A stretch of 64,000 nt of DNA from JBIOXB01 sp050732395 (lineage in GTDB: Bacteria > Zhuqueibacterota > Zhuqueibacteria > Zhuqueibacterales > Zhuqueibacteraceae), in contig JBOHQX010000041.1 of the NCBI GenBank assembly GCA_050732395.1, positions 1 to 64,000 of the forward strand, read 5' to 3'. A model generated the notes under the pieces. It was not told the origin of the DNA. It worked only from the letters and a program-made list of their open reading frames with translations, and searched no databases. How positions within the stretch are numbered: position 1 is the stretch's first letter; every line of letters starts with the position of its first letter. Positions 36,170 to 48,312 of this stretch are shown here, one piece after another. A program made the position numbers and the translations under genes.

Positions 36170-37615
36170 TTAGTCGCGTCTTCCCTCGTCCAAAGCCAAA
36201 CGATGCGACTGAATGATGTGATCCTTGATCGAGGTTAGGTACGCACGCGCCGCCTCCACTTCATTGGGAATGACACCGTCAAGTATCGCTTCTTCAATCG
36301 CGGCCTTGAGCTTGCCGATCAAAGGACCGGGAGTCAGGTTACACAGCGCCATGATTTCGTCGCCGCGCACGGGCGACTGAAATGCGCGCATGCGGTCCTT
36401 TTCTTCCACCTCTCGCAGGCGGCGCACTACGAAATCAAAATTCGCCAAATGGCGTTGCCGGCGCTTGACGTTGCCGGACGTGATGTCACAACGGCAAAAC
36501 GTCAACAAATCTTCCAAGTCCTCTCCGGCTTGAAAAAGCAACCGGCGGTAGGCTGAATCCGTGCATTCCTCTTCGGTGAGGGCGATCGGGCGCAAGTGCA
36601 GACGCGTGAGCTTCTGCACAAATTTCGCCCAATCCTGCGGCAATTTCAGCCGGCGGAAAATGTTGGGAATCATTCGCGCCCCCACTTCCTCGTGACCGTG
36701 AAACGTCCATCCCTTGCCCGGCTTGAATTCCTTGGTGCGCGGCTTGGCAACGTCATGATATAAAGCCACCAGCCGCAGTGCAATTTTGCCGGAAACTTCG
36801 GCGAGATTATCCAGCACCATCAACGTATGATTGAATACGTCTTTGTGCTGGTAGCCCTCGTATTCATCCACGCCTTTGAGCGCGGCGATTTCGGGAAGAA
36901 TGATGTCCAGCACGCCGCATTTGGCCATCAATTCAAAGGCATAGGAAGGCTTGGGCGCAGCGATGATTTTCAGAAGCTCGTCGGTGTTTCTTTCCTGTGA
37001 GATGATACGCAAGCGCTCGCGCATCATCTCCATGGCTGAAAACGTTTCCCGCTCGATCTCGAATTGCAATTGGGTGGCAAAACGAATCGCGCGCATGATC
37101 CGCAGCGGATCGTCATTGAACGTCGCCGCTGGTTCCAAGGGCGTACGCAGGAGGCGGGCCTGTAAGTCTTTCTGGCCGTGGAAGGGATCGACCAACTTTC
37201 CGAACTCCGCCCGGCATAACGCGACAGCCATGGCATTCATGGTAAAATCGCGGCGCGCCAGGTCCGTGGCCAGGTCCGCAGCCTCGACCTCCGGCTTGCG
37301 CGATTCGCTGCGATAACTTTCTTTGCGCGCGCCCACGAATTCAAGCTGATGATCGTCCCATTTCAGCATCGCAGTGCCGAACTTGGGATAAACCACCGGT
37401 TTGGGCAAACGCAAGTGCCGCGCGAACGCCTGCGCGAAAGCAATGCCGTCGCCGACGACAACAAAATCGAGTTCATGGCGTTGGTCGGCGCGCTGCAAAA
37501 AAAAATCGCGTACGAACCCGCCAACGGCGTAAACTTCCGCGTGCAGTTCGTCGGCGCAATCACCAACGCTTTTCAGAATCTTGTGATCGCGAAGACTCAT
37601 GAGCTGAGATGGCAC
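36170..37615 (-). CDS. Poly(A) polymerase/tRNA nucleotidyltransferase family protein with HD domain
   Basis: The 481-residue protein has the nucleotidyltransferase head with VGGFVRDFFL and a metal-binding region read as HELDFVVVGD, plus RRDFTMNAMA and RIMRAIRFA of the RNA-binding neck. The HD domain is at about 270-380 with ALYHDVAKP. Enzymes of this class add CCA to tRNA or act in A-addition; HD forms are common in bacteria. GTG 37615 has GAGG seven bases upstream, while ATG 37600 forms a four-base stop-start overlap with the HAD gene. The first is favoured. It follows the HAD phosphatase gene with overlap. Confidence 0.85.
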   Translation of the reverse strand: MPSQLMSLRDHKILKSVGDCADELHAEVYAVGGFVRDFFLQRADQRHELDFVVVGDGIAFAQAFARHLRLPKPVVYPKFGTAMLKWDDHQLEFVGARKESYRSESRKPEVEAADLATDLARRDFTMNAMAVALCRAEFGKLVDPFHGQKDLQARLLRTPLEPAATFNDDPLRIMRAIRFATQLQFEIERETFSAMEMMRERLRIISQERNTDELLKIIAAPKPSYAFELMAKCGVLDIILPEIAALKGVDEYEGYQHKDVFNHTLMVLDNLAEVSGKIALRLVALYHDVAKPRTKEFKPGKGWTFHGHEEVGARMIPNIFRRLKLPQDWAKFVQKLTRLHLRPIALTEEECTDSAYRRLLFQAGEDLEDLLTFCRCDITSGNVKRRQRHLANFDFVVRRLREVEEKDRMRAFQSPVRGDEIMALCNLTPGPLIGKLKAAIEEAILDGVIPNEVEAARAYLTSIKDHIIQSHRLALDEGRRD

Positions 37616-38244
37616 GCTATTGCCTCAAAATCTCCAAACGGAAAATATGGCATCCGGTTCGAAATGCACCATGCTGCCAGATCACCTTTGGCGCAGATCA
37701 TATCCGCTGCTTGCGCGCCACACCGATCGGAGAATCCATCGCCGATGTACACGCTCTTTTGATTCGGTCTGGCCAGGCGGCGTACATGATAACTTTTGCA
37801 ATTGCCGCACCGGCCACAGGAATATTCGAAAAACGGAAATTCAACGGCGATGCGATCCGGAATCGTACCGCTTTCGGGTGGCAAAAACTTCAATACGTTG
37901 CTGAAGACGGGCAACTCGAGATCATAACGGCTTAAAATCCGTCGAATGTAATAATCGAGCCCGTCGCTGAGAACATAAAGCCGCCAGTCTTTCTGGCGGC
38001 AATACTTTTCGAACTCAATAAATCCTTTTGCAAGCGGTTGCGTGTCGCAGAATTCGTCGAGTTGTTGTTGCGTTACCCGCGCGGTTTCCGCTTCGCGTTG
38101 CAAACAGGTGCGCGAAGAAATCTTGTTGTCCAGCCATGCCTGCACCGCCCCTGCGCAAGCTGGCACATCGCCGAAAGTTTGAAACAGCAAATCACCGACG
38201 TCGTTTTGCGCGATGGTACCATCGAAATCTGAGAAGATCACCAT
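37597..38244 (-). CDS. HAD-IB family phosphatase, MtnX-like
   Basis: The 215-residue protein starts with the HAD nucleophile motif FSDFDGTI, followed by LSDGLDYY as the Ser/Thr motif and GDGFSDRCGA as the acidic metal motif. A CGRCGNCK insert in the cap region is typical of the MtnX-like branch and of some phosphoserine phosphatases. MtnX dephosphorylates a methionine-salvage intermediate; no other salvage genes are present, so the substrate is uncertain. The stop overlaps the start of the next gene, so they form an operon. Confidence 0.8.
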   Translation of the reverse strand: MVIFSDFDGTIAQNDVGDLLFQTFGDVPACAGAVQAWLDNKISSRTCLQREAETARVTQQQLDEFCDTQPLAKGFIEFEKYCRQKDWRLYVLSDGLDYYIRRILSRYDLELPVFSNVLKFLPPESGTIPDRIAVEFPFFEYSCGRCGNCKSYHVRRLARPNQKSVYIGDGFSDRCGAQAADMICAKGDLAAWCISNRMPYFPFGDFEAIACHLSS

Positions 38245-38284
38245 AGTTTTTCACGATCAAGATAACCACAAATTCATTGCGCGG

Positions 38285-38334
38285 CAAGCGAAAACAAAAT
38301 CGCCCACCGTTGCTTGGCGCCGCAACGATGGGCG
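38285..38334 (-). terminator. Rho-independent terminator after pyruvate phosphate dikinase
   Basis: The stem arms at 38301-38313 and 38322-38334 pair over 13 bases with one G-T pair. On the minus strand a run ATTTTGTTTT follows the hairpin. It lies 116 bases past the dikinase stop. Confidence 0.75.
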
Positions 38335-38351
38335 AGCTATATTTTGCAAAT

Positions 38352-38445
38352 TGTAGCTCGTGGATTGTTGATGGTGGCCGGTTCCCCGCGAAACCCACCC
38401 CACGATCCACTATCTTCCATCCACCATCTACTATCCTCGCTCCAC
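38352..38445. repeat. Imperfect inverted repeat, CTCGTGGATTGTTGATGG family
   Basis: gctcgtggattgttgatggtgg on the left is matched by ccaccatctactatcctcg on the right, with three mismatches in about 19. The phrase is like gtagattgttgatcg of the repeat at 61068-61134. It lies next to the dikinase terminator. Confidence 0.5.
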
Positions 38446-38449
38446 GCCC

Positions 38450-41284
<2,835 letters not shown>

Positions 41285-41363
41285 CGTTGACGTCCTCCAG
41301 TTATCGGATTCTGCTTGCGCGCACTTCTAAGGTGCTCTGCGAGCATTTTGGTTTGTGATTTCT

Positions 41364-41393
41364 CATGCCGGTGTCGCGATTTCGACCGGCATG
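41364..41393. terminator. GC-rich hairpin CATGCCGGT
   Basis: The arms catgccgg and ccggcatg, extended by gtcg/cgac pairs, form a compact hairpin after the S41 protease gene and before ppdK. No T-tract follows on the minus strand, so it may stabilise or end the message rather than being a classic terminator. Confidence 0.4.
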
Positions 41394-41422
41394 GGTGATC
41401 GGCCCTCTCCAGCGAAGATAGC

Positions 41423-43174
41423 CTACTTTTTCGTTGCCACCGCAAGAATCCCATTGTACTGCGCGTGATCGCGCAGCACGTTCAAAGCTTCATTAAATAC
41501 CGGATCGTCATTCAACGTCGCTTCCACGCGCGCACGGGTACCAAACAATTTCGCCGCAATTTCCTTCCTGAGCTCGCGTGCGATGAAATTGTGGCTGCGT
41601 GCGAAATCATCCGTCTTTTCCGCCAACAACGCCTGTTCAAGCGCGGAGATTTCGTTCGTCAATTTATCGAGGTACCCCTCCTCTTTCGCGATATTTTTCA
41701 ACCCGGTCAACGCCTCTTCGCTTTCCGAAACATAGGAGAAGTGTTTCTCCTCCACGAATTTTCTGAATTCACTCATCAGCGTTTCATCGACCTTGAAATC
41801 ACGCGGGAGATTGGGATGCTGATGCGCATAAATCAAGGCAAACTGAAACATCATGGACTTGCGCAGCAAACGATCTTCATAACGCGACAGGCGCGGGCTA
41901 TCCAGGCGCAGATCCGGCCGGATACCACCGCCGCCGTGCACTTCACGGCCGCCGCGCGTACGATAAACCGTAGTGCTGTCTTCGCTCAGACTGCTCGTAG
42001 CCGCTTCGCGTTGTGGGGCGGCGTGACCGTCCATTTCTTCGCTTTCCTCTTCACCCTCTGTCGCGATGATCGCGTTGCCGTTCGCATGCGGCAAGCGGTC
42101 CGGGCGCTGAATCAAGCGGCCGCTGGGAGTGTAATATTTTGCGGTGGTGATTTTAAGGGCGGCATCGCGCGTGATGGGCACCACGGTTTGCACCAGGCCT
42201 TTACCGAAGGTCGGCGCGCCGACAATGACACCGCGGTCCAAATCTTGAATCGCCCCTGCCACGATTTCCGAAGCGGAAGCGCTGAACTCATTCACCAACA
42301 CCACCAGCGGTAGCGTGCCCGCCACTGGCTCCTTTTCCGAAAGATATTCCTTGGCGCTGCCTTCCACGCGGCCTTTAGTGGCAACCACGAGATCGCCTTT
42401 TTTCACGAAATTCTCGGCAACCGAAACGGCCGCATCCAGCAAGCCGCCGGGATTGCTCCGCAAATCCAGAATCAAGCTGGTCGCGCCTTTGCTTTTCAGG
42501 TCGCGCACAGCTTGTTGAATTTCGTAACCGGCGTTTTTTGAAAAGCCGGAGAGCTTGACGTAACCCACCCCGTCTGTCACGATGCCGGAATACGAAACGT
42601 CGAGCACGGTGATTTCCGCGCGAATAAGGCGAAATTCCATGGGCTCGAGCTCGCCTTCGCGCTCAATTTTGATCGTCACCGCGGACCCGATTTCGCCGCG
42701 CAATTTCGCAGCGACGTCGTTGATAGAAAGCTTCTTGGTGCTTTCGCCATTGACTTCGACGATGCGATCGCCCTCGCGAATGCCGGCTTTGCCCGCCGGG
42801 TCATCTTCAAACGGTTGCTCGACGACGGTAGGCATGCCGTCGCGCAGACCGATCTTCATGCCCAGGCCGCCGTATTTCCCGGTGGTGATGATCTGCAAAT
42901 GCGAGTTCGCTTCCTGCTCGATCAACACCGTGTAAGGGTCGAGCGTCTCGAGCATGCCATTGATGCCGGCCTTCATGAATCGATCGGGATCGACGGGCTG
43001 CACGTATTTCTTCGAAATCTCCTGATAAACCAAGCCGAAGATTTCGATATTTTTGCGAATCTCCTGCACATAATCGGCGCTGACGCCCACGCCCCAATGC
43101 AACGCCCAGCCCGCGACGGTCAGCAGTGCGGCGGCAAAAACGGCGACGGTTCCAGTTCTCTTATTCCAAGCCAT
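41423..43174 (-). CDS. S41 family carboxy-terminal processing protease
   Basis: The 583-residue protein has an N-terminal membrane anchor/signal (VAVFAAALLTVAGWAL), a PDZ domain at about 100-180 (GMKIGLRDG, AGIREGDRIVEVNG), and the S41 catalytic core with Ser in NEFSASASE and Lys in APTFGKGL. The product acts in the periplasm by cutting C-termini of envelope proteins. The C-terminal 200 residues are an extra helical region with LRRL-type basic segments. The ATG lies after GGAGACC. No operon partner is seen. Confidence 0.92.
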   Translation of the reverse strand: MAWNKRTGTVAVFAAALLTVAGWALHWGVGVSADYVQEIRKNIEIFGLVYQEISKKYVQPVDPDRFMKAGINGMLETLDPYTVLIEQEANSHLQIITTGKYGGLGMKIGLRDGMPTVVEQPFEDDPAGKAGIREGDRIVEVNGESTKKLSINDVAAKLRGEIGSAVTIKIEREGELEPMEFRLIRAEITVLDVSYSGIVTDGVGYVKLSGFSKNAGYEIQQAVRDLKSKGATSLILDLRSNPGGLLDAAVSVAENFVKKGDLVVATKGRVEGSAKEYLSEKEPVAGTLPLVVLVNEFSASASEIVAGAIQDLDRGVIVGAPTFGKGLVQTVVPITRDAALKITTAKYYTPSGRLIQRPDRLPHANGNAIIATEGEEESEEMDGHAAPQREAATSSLSEDSTTVYRTRGGREVHGGGGIRPDLRLDSPRLSRYEDRLLRKSMMFQFALIYAHQHPNLPRDFKVDETLMSEFRKFVEEKHFSYVSESEEALTGLKNIAKEEGYLDKLTNEISALEQALLAEKTDDFARSHNFIARELRKEIAAKLFGTRARVEATLNDDPVFNEALNVLRDHAQYNGILAVATKK

Positions 43175-43282
43175 GCTGGTCTCCTTTAATTGAGCTTCTG
43201 CCTGAAGGTTGGCAACTGAATCCTTCGGTTCTGGAAATTATTGCGGATTTTCATTTACTGTTTTCATCTCTAGTTTGGTGCC

Positions 43283-43849
43283 TTACTTCTTTACACTATA
43301 ATGCCCATCAAGATATGGATGCCGGTAGATTTTCCCTTCCTCTATCAACATTCCGATTAGGCTTGTTACTTCGTTGCGTGCTTCAACATCATTGGTCATG
43401 CGAAGCTCTTCAAGAATGAAGCTAATAGACACTCCATTAGAATGATTCAGGAGAGCCCAAATACGAGTGCGAAGCGAAGTGAGCTTGTTTATTCTAGCAT
43501 GAAGCCTTCGGTTTTCATTTTGTAAATCTAGTATGATTGTTTCTTTTGAGCTGTCTACTAACCCATGGGTTTTGCGATGCGTATTATCATTTGGTGCATC
43601 GTATGCAATGCTTGATACTTTGCTCTTTTGAGACTTCTTGTTGCTGTTATCTTGCATTAATTGCTTGTGATAAGCAATATACCGAGATTCGATTGCTAAA
43701 TCACTCGCAATAAAAGCACCGAGTGCTACAAAAAAAGCAATGAGCGGTTCCCAGTCTGGTGTGCGGGCTAACCAAACCAAAGCCAGAAGCATGATCGCAA
43801 AGTCGAGATATTTGAAAAGCTTTAGTCTCATAAACTGTGCTTCTGACAT
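43283..43849 (-). CDS. Hypothetical membrane protein with winged-helix-like tail
   Basis: A 188-residue protein with two adjacent membrane helices at about 15-50, then a polar region, a coiled-coil stretch (LQNENRRLHARINKL) and a tail of about 60 residues whose pattern (ALLNHSNGVSISFILEEL...) suggests a winged helix. It is AT-rich compared with the neighbours. No family is recognised; it might tether a DNA-binding or dimerising domain to the membrane, but that is speculation. Confidence 0.5.
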   Translation of the reverse strand: MSEAQFMRLKLFKYLDFAIMLLALVWLARTPDWEPLIAFFVALGAFIASDLAIESRYIAYHKQLMQDNSNKKSQKSKVSSIAYDAPNDNTHRKTHGLVDSSKETIILDLQNENRRLHARINKLTSLRTRIWALLNHSNGVSISFILEELRMTNDVEARNEVTSLIGMLIEEGKIYRHPYLDGHYSVKK

Positions 43850-44030
43850 CCAAAGGCTTAACTCTATTCAAACTGGGCGAAAACTTTGGCTTCCAGCCCA
43901 ATTCATTGAACTTAACACCCATCGACTTTGCACATGGTTGCTCAGGAATTGCGTTTCCACGCAACAGGCTAATTCCTGCAGAATGACATGCAAGACAAAA
44001 AAGGTAGTAAACTATCAAATTCGTGCACTG

Positions 44031-44735
44031 TCAAATACTTAGTTCCAGCCTTTGCCGCACAGCCTGGTTCACACGCGCAGCCACAGCCTCCACCTCGGGT
44101 GCGCCATCGATGATCACGAAACGTTGCGGCTCTTGCTCCGCGACCCGCAAATATGCCGCGCGCACGCCCTCATAGAATTCCGGCTGCTCGCGCTCAAGGC
44201 GGTCCTTGGGAAGGTTCGCACGCCGCTGGCGCTCTTGCGCTATGCTCCAGGGCACGTCGATCAGCAGAGTGAGATGGGGGAGCAACGCAAAGGTGGCAAA
44301 GCGATTGACGGCAGCCACCAACTCCAGATCAAGCCTACGGCCGAAGCCTTGGTAGACGGTCGCGGAATCGACGTAGCGGTCAGCGACGACGATTTTACCG
44401 GCCTGCAACGCGGGCATAATTTTTTCGGAGGTGATTTGTGCTCGCGCGGAAGAGTAGAGTAACAGCTCGGTGCGCGCATTCATCTCGGCATTGCGATGGT
44501 CCAATAAAATACGGCGAATGGCTTCGGCAATTTTCACGCCGCCCGGCTCGCGCACCGGCTCGACATGATCATAACCGGCGGCACGCAAGCGCGCGACCAA
44601 AAGGCGGCATTGTTCGCTCTTGCCGGAAAAATCGATGCCTTCAAAAGAAATAAAAGTGCCACTGCCGCGTGGATCAATCAAAGGCAAAGCCCGCGCTTCG
44701 ACAGTATCTTCTTTCACACGGTTTGATATTTCCAT
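44031..44735 (-). CDS. tmk: Thymidylate kinase
   Basis: The 234-residue protein has the P-loop FEGIDFSGKSEQ, the DRY motif DRYVDSATVYQG and the substrate motif REPGG, so it phosphorylates dTMP to dTDP. The lid region (RRANLPKDRLE) is present. The N-terminus is about 24 residues longer than usual, and this start has AGAGG four bases upstream. It overlaps the MATE gene by 22 bases and is the last gene of the ino1 cluster. Confidence 0.93.
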   Translation of the reverse strand: MEISNRVKEDTVEARALPLIDPRGSGTFISFEGIDFSGKSEQCRLLVARLRAAGYDHVEPVREPGGVKIAEAIRRILLDHRNAEMNARTELLLYSSARAQITSEKIMPALQAGKIVVADRYVDSATVYQGFGRRLDLELVAAVNRFATFALLPHLTLLIDVPWSIAQERQRRANLPKDRLEREQPEFYEGVRAAYLRVAEQEPQRFVIIDGAPEVEAVAARVNQAVRQRLELSI

Positions 44736-46183
44736 TTACCTCTGCGAAAACGCCAATAATTTGCCGCCAGGCGCGCGGTTTCATCCAGCATATGCACCAG
44801 CCAAACGCCGACGAGTGACCACACGATTGGCCATTTGAACAAGAATACCACCACCCAATTCAAGCTCACATGAAATACCACGACGCCGGCCATGCTCAGC
44901 CACATCAACCACTGCAAATCGCCCGCGCCGCGCAGATTTCCCATCAACACGTTATTGACGGCTTTCGGCACCTGCGTGAACGCAAAAAAATACATGGCGA
45001 ATGCGCCGACTCTAATCACATCCTGATCCGTCGAAAAAACCTTCAAGATGGCGCCGGAAAAACCCGCAAGCAGGGCGACGACTGCCATCACGAATGCATA
45101 TATCACCCAGCCGGAAATCTCCGCGGTTTTCTCCGCCAGATTGCGCCTGTCGGCACCGAGGTTTTTTCCCATCAGGGTCATCGCGCTCATGCCGAACCCC
45201 ATATAGATCATCGACAGCACCGCTTGAATGCGCATGAACACCTGGTGCGCTGCGAGCACGACCACGCCGAGCAAGGCGACGTAGCTGGTGACCACCAATT
45301 GGCCGAAGGCCCACACCAATTGTTCAACCGTCGTGGGCAATCCCGCCTTGAACAAGCGCTTGAACGTCTCCCAGTTTGGCTGCGCCAATTCGCGAAAAGA
45401 AAGCATGAGCGCAGTTTTGCCGCTGCGCAATAGATACAACGTCGCGCAAAAACCGCATGTGTGAGCGATTCCAGCTGCCAAGGCGGCGCCCTGCACTTGC
45501 ATGCGTGGCAACCCAAAATGACCGAAAATCAGCAACGGCGCCAGCAACAGATTCAAAGCGTTGATACCGACATTGATCATCATGGAGTACTTCGTGTCGC
45601 CGACGCTGCGCACGACCCCCAGGGCGATGAAATTGGTGACAAAAAGCGGAGCGAACACCGCGAGCGTGCGCAAGTAGATCACGCCCGCGTGTTCCGCCGC
45701 TGTGCCACCTTCTTTGATCAGCTTAAAAAGATTCGTGGCACCAAAAAACCAAAACAGGCCCAGCAGAATCGCCATGCAGATGCCGAGCATCATGGTCTGG
45801 GCGAAGATGTGATTCGCTTCGTATTTGTCGCCCGCGCCGAGGCTGCGGTTGATAATCAGCGACGCCCCCACGATGAACGTAAGGAGCAGCGTGAGCATTG
45901 CCACCACGATTTGCAGCGCCATGCCCACGCCAGCGAACGCCGCCGCGCTCAAACGGCCGATCAAGATCGATTCGACCGTCCACATGATCGTCTGTGAGGA
46001 CAAATCCACCACCGCCGGCAATGAGGTCAGCAAGATGCTTTTCAGCGGTGAAAGCTGCCCGCCGCTTACGCGGCCGTTGGTCGTAGACATCTCCTCCCCT
46101 ATCGGTCCTGATGAAGGCTCCGAAGGCGAAGGTAGTTTGGCGTCGGCTTGCGACTGATTTTTATCTCTCGATCTCACACGCAT
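44714..46183 (-). CDS. MATE family efflux transporter
   Basis: This 489-residue protein has twelve predicted helices in two homologous halves after a polar N-terminus of about 45 residues. The first half contains ESILIGRLSAAAFAGVG and the second half VLAAHQVFMRIQ, which are the MATE signatures. MATE proteins export drugs or metabolites using H+ or Na+. The ino1 gene precedes it by 25 bases and tmk overlaps its end. Because it sits in an inositol-lipid cluster, a lipid or lipid-precursor substrate is possible but unproven. Confidence 0.88.
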   Translation of the reverse strand: MRVRSRDKNQSQADAKLPSPSEPSSGPIGEEMSTTNGRVSGGQLSPLKSILLTSLPAVVDLSSQTIMWTVESILIGRLSAAAFAGVGMALQIVVAMLTLLLTFIVGASLIINRSLGAGDKYEANHIFAQTMMLGICMAILLGLFWFFGATNLFKLIKEGGTAAEHAGVIYLRTLAVFAPLFVTNFIALGVVRSVGDTKYSMMINVGINALNLLLAPLLIFGHFGLPRMQVQGAALAAGIAHTCGFCATLYLLRSGKTALMLSFRELAQPNWETFKRLFKAGLPTTVEQLVWAFGQLVVTSYVALLGVVVLAAHQVFMRIQAVLSMIYMGFGMSAMTLMGKNLGADRRNLAEKTAEISGWVIYAFVMAVVALLAGFSGAILKVFSTDQDVIRVGAFAMYFFAFTQVPKAVNNVLMGNLRGAGDLQWLMWLSMAGVVVFHVSLNWVVVFLFKWPIVWSLVGVWLVHMLDETARLAANYWRFRRGKWKYQTV

Positions 46184-46208
46184 GATACGAAGAACGCTAC
46201 CGGCGCGC

Positions 46209-47525
46209 TCAGTCGTAATACTCCAAGCCCAGGTGCGTGATCAACTCTTCGCCGCGGAGATGGCGCAGCGTGTTTTTCAATTTCATGAGCTGGATAAATA
46301 GGTCGTGCTCGGGATACAAGCCGGGCGCCGTCATTGGGCTCTTGAAATAGAACGAGAGCCATTCTTGCACTCCCTTCATGTTTGCGCGCTTGGCCAAATC
46401 CAGGAACAGTACGACGTCGAGCGCGATCGGTGCGGCCAAGATACTATCGCGACACAGAAAATCAATCTTGATCTGCATGGGATAGCCCATCCAGCCGAAG
46501 ATATCGATATTGTCCCAGCCTTCCTTGTTGTCGCCCCGCGGGGGATAGTAGTTGATCCGCACTTTGTGATGAAAGCCCTGATACAAAGAGGGATAGAGCT
46601 CGGGTTGCAAAATGTATTCGAGCACTGAAAGCTTGCTCTCTTCCTTTGTCTTGAAAGACTCAGGATCGTCCAGCACTTCTCCGTCACGATTGCCGAGAAT
46701 GTTCGTCGAGAACCATCCGGAGAGTCCGAGCATTCGTGCCTTGAGACCGGGGGCGACCACGGTTTTCATCCAGGTCTGGCCGGTCTTGTAATCTTTGCCC
46801 GCGAGCGGCGCTTGCGTATCTTGGGCGAGTTCCATCATCGCCGGAACGTCCACGGTCAAATTGGGCGCGCCATTGGCGAACGGGATGCCCTCCTGCAACG
46901 CGGCATAAGCATAGATCATGCTCGGCGCAATGCCGGGATGATTTTCGTGCAAGCCCTTTTCGAACGAGGCGACGGTTTGGTGCACAGCTTCAGGCTGCAA
47001 AAAAATTTCCGTGCTGCCGCACCAGATCATGACCATGCGATCGAGGTTGTTCTTGGCTTTGAAGGCCGCGATATCCTCGCGTAACATCTGTGCAAGATCC
47101 CATTTTGTCTTGCCGCGCTTGACATGCGTGCCGGAGAGTTTCTTCACGTAATTTTGATCGAATACCGCTTTCCATGGCTTGATCGCTTGCAATGCGTCCT
47201 TGACGGCATCCAAATGCGTCTGCTCGAGCACACCGGCTTTTTTAGCGGCAACATAACAATCGTCCTCAAAAACGTCCCAGCCGCCGAAAACCAAATCTTC
47301 GAGATTGGCCAGCGGCACGAAATCCTTGATCAGGGGCGTGCGTTTATCCGTACGCTTGCCCAGGCGCACGGTACCCATTTGCGTCAATGATCCGAACGGC
47401 TGTGCCAAGCCGCGCCGGACCGCTTCCACACCCGCGATGAACGTCGTCGTCACCGCTCCCATCCCGGGTACAAGTATGCCCAATTTCCCTTTCGGGCTTT
47501 TGATACTGACAGATTGCTTCGACAA
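46209..47525 (-). CDS. ino1: Myo-inositol-1-phosphate synthase
   Basis: The 438-residue protein has the NAD-binding start LGILVPGMGAVTTTFIAG and the conserved segments MVMIWCGSTEIF, GKDYKTGQT and SGWFSTNILGNRDG. It makes D-myo-inositol 3-phosphate from glucose 6-phosphate, the first step to inositol. The length is normal. Downstream of the phosphotransferase gene by 73 bases, it supports an inositol phospholipid pathway. Eukaryotes, actinobacteria and some Bacteroidota have this enzyme. Confidence 0.93.
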   Translation of the reverse strand: MSKQSVSIKSPKGKLGILVPGMGAVTTTFIAGVEAVRRGLAQPFGSLTQMGTVRLGKRTDKRTPLIKDFVPLANLEDLVFGGWDVFEDDCYVAAKKAGVLEQTHLDAVKDALQAIKPWKAVFDQNYVKKLSGTHVKRGKTKWDLAQMLREDIAAFKAKNNLDRMVMIWCGSTEIFLQPEAVHQTVASFEKGLHENHPGIAPSMIYAYAALQEGIPFANGAPNLTVDVPAMMELAQDTQAPLAGKDYKTGQTWMKTVVAPGLKARMLGLSGWFSTNILGNRDGEVLDDPESFKTKEESKLSVLEYILQPELYPSLYQGFHHKVRINYYPPRGDNKEGWDNIDIFGWMGYPMQIKIDFLCRDSILAAPIALDVVLFLDLAKRANMKGVQEWLSFYFKSPMTAPGLYPEHDLFIQLMKLKNTLRHLRGEELITHLGLEYYD

Positions 47526-47598
47526 GTGCTCCTCCTTTTCCTGAAGCTGCAGGAAAATTTAGTTTTCAAAATCCGAGTTGGTGATAATCATCCTGAAA

Positions 47599-48255
47599 TT
47601 ACTTTTGTGCCGCTTCGAGCGGCACGTGCTTGCGCCCGTTCTCCACCGCCCACACGTGATACAATCTTTGAATTGCAGTAAAATTCGCAAAAACGGCAAT
47701 GAGCCAAATCGCGACGTCGAGAGCATATTCGTAGAAAAGCGAGCCAATCGCTCCAAACCCGAGCAGGACGATCCTCTCGGGTCGCTGCATAATGCCGACT
47801 TTGCATTCGAAATTCAGCCCTTCGGCGCGCGCGCGCACGTAGCTCACCATCATCGAGCCTCCCAATGCCATCGAAACCGCGACCGAGCGCCAAAGAAAGC
47901 CGTGATCGACGAAATGATAAGCAATGCCGAAAAACACAATCACTTCGGAGTAACGATCGAGCGTCGAATCATACAACGCGCCGAACTTGGTGACGCGATT
48001 GGTCGCGCGTGCGACACGCCCATCGATGATGTCGAAAGTGCCCGCCAGCAGCACCAGCGCGCCCGCCAGGGCAATCGACCCTTTCGCGAATACATATGCC
48101 GTGATCAGGCTCAGAATGAAGCCCACGGTGGTAAAATGATTCGGGTTCAATTTGTGGGCGATAAAATAGTTCACCACCGGCGTAATCAGGCTCAAATACC
48201 AATTCTTGAGCCAGTCCGGCAAAAGATTCACTTTGAGAGCCACTTCAGAACCCAT
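47599..48255 (-). CDS. CDP-alcohol phosphatidyltransferase, possible inositol-phosphate type
   Basis: The 218-residue protein has the CDP-alcohol phosphotransferase signature: DGxxAR in DGRVARATNRVTKFG then ALYDSTLDR. Six membrane helices are predicted. These enzymes join a CDP-lipid to an alcohol. Next to ino1, a phosphatidylinositol-phosphate synthase is the best guess, as in Bacteroides and mycobacteria; a phosphatidylglycerophosphate synthase remains possible. The gene lies 57 bases downstream of rsmI. Confidence 0.85.
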   Translation of the reverse strand: MGSEVALKVNLLPDWLKNWYLSLITPVVNYFIAHKLNPNHFTTVGFILSLITAYVFAKGSIALAGALVLLAGTFDIIDGRVARATNRVTKFGALYDSTLDRYSEVIVFFGIAYHFVDHGFLWRSVAVSMALGGSMMVSYVRARAEGLNFECKVGIMQRPERIVLLGFGAIGSLFYEYALDVAIWLIAVFANFTAIQRLYHVWAVENGRKHVPLEAAQK

Positions 48256-48312
48256 GATAACGGTACGTTACCCTTCCTCAATTTTTGGCAGCACCATGGG
48301 GAGGTACAAAAA

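Noticed and set aside
43860..44000. attC-like integron site between the hypothetical gene at 43283 and tmk (two CTTAAC heptamers with short inverted stretches between)
   Set aside because: The heptamers are in direct, not inverted, orientation, and the stems are short. No integrase or cassette array is present.
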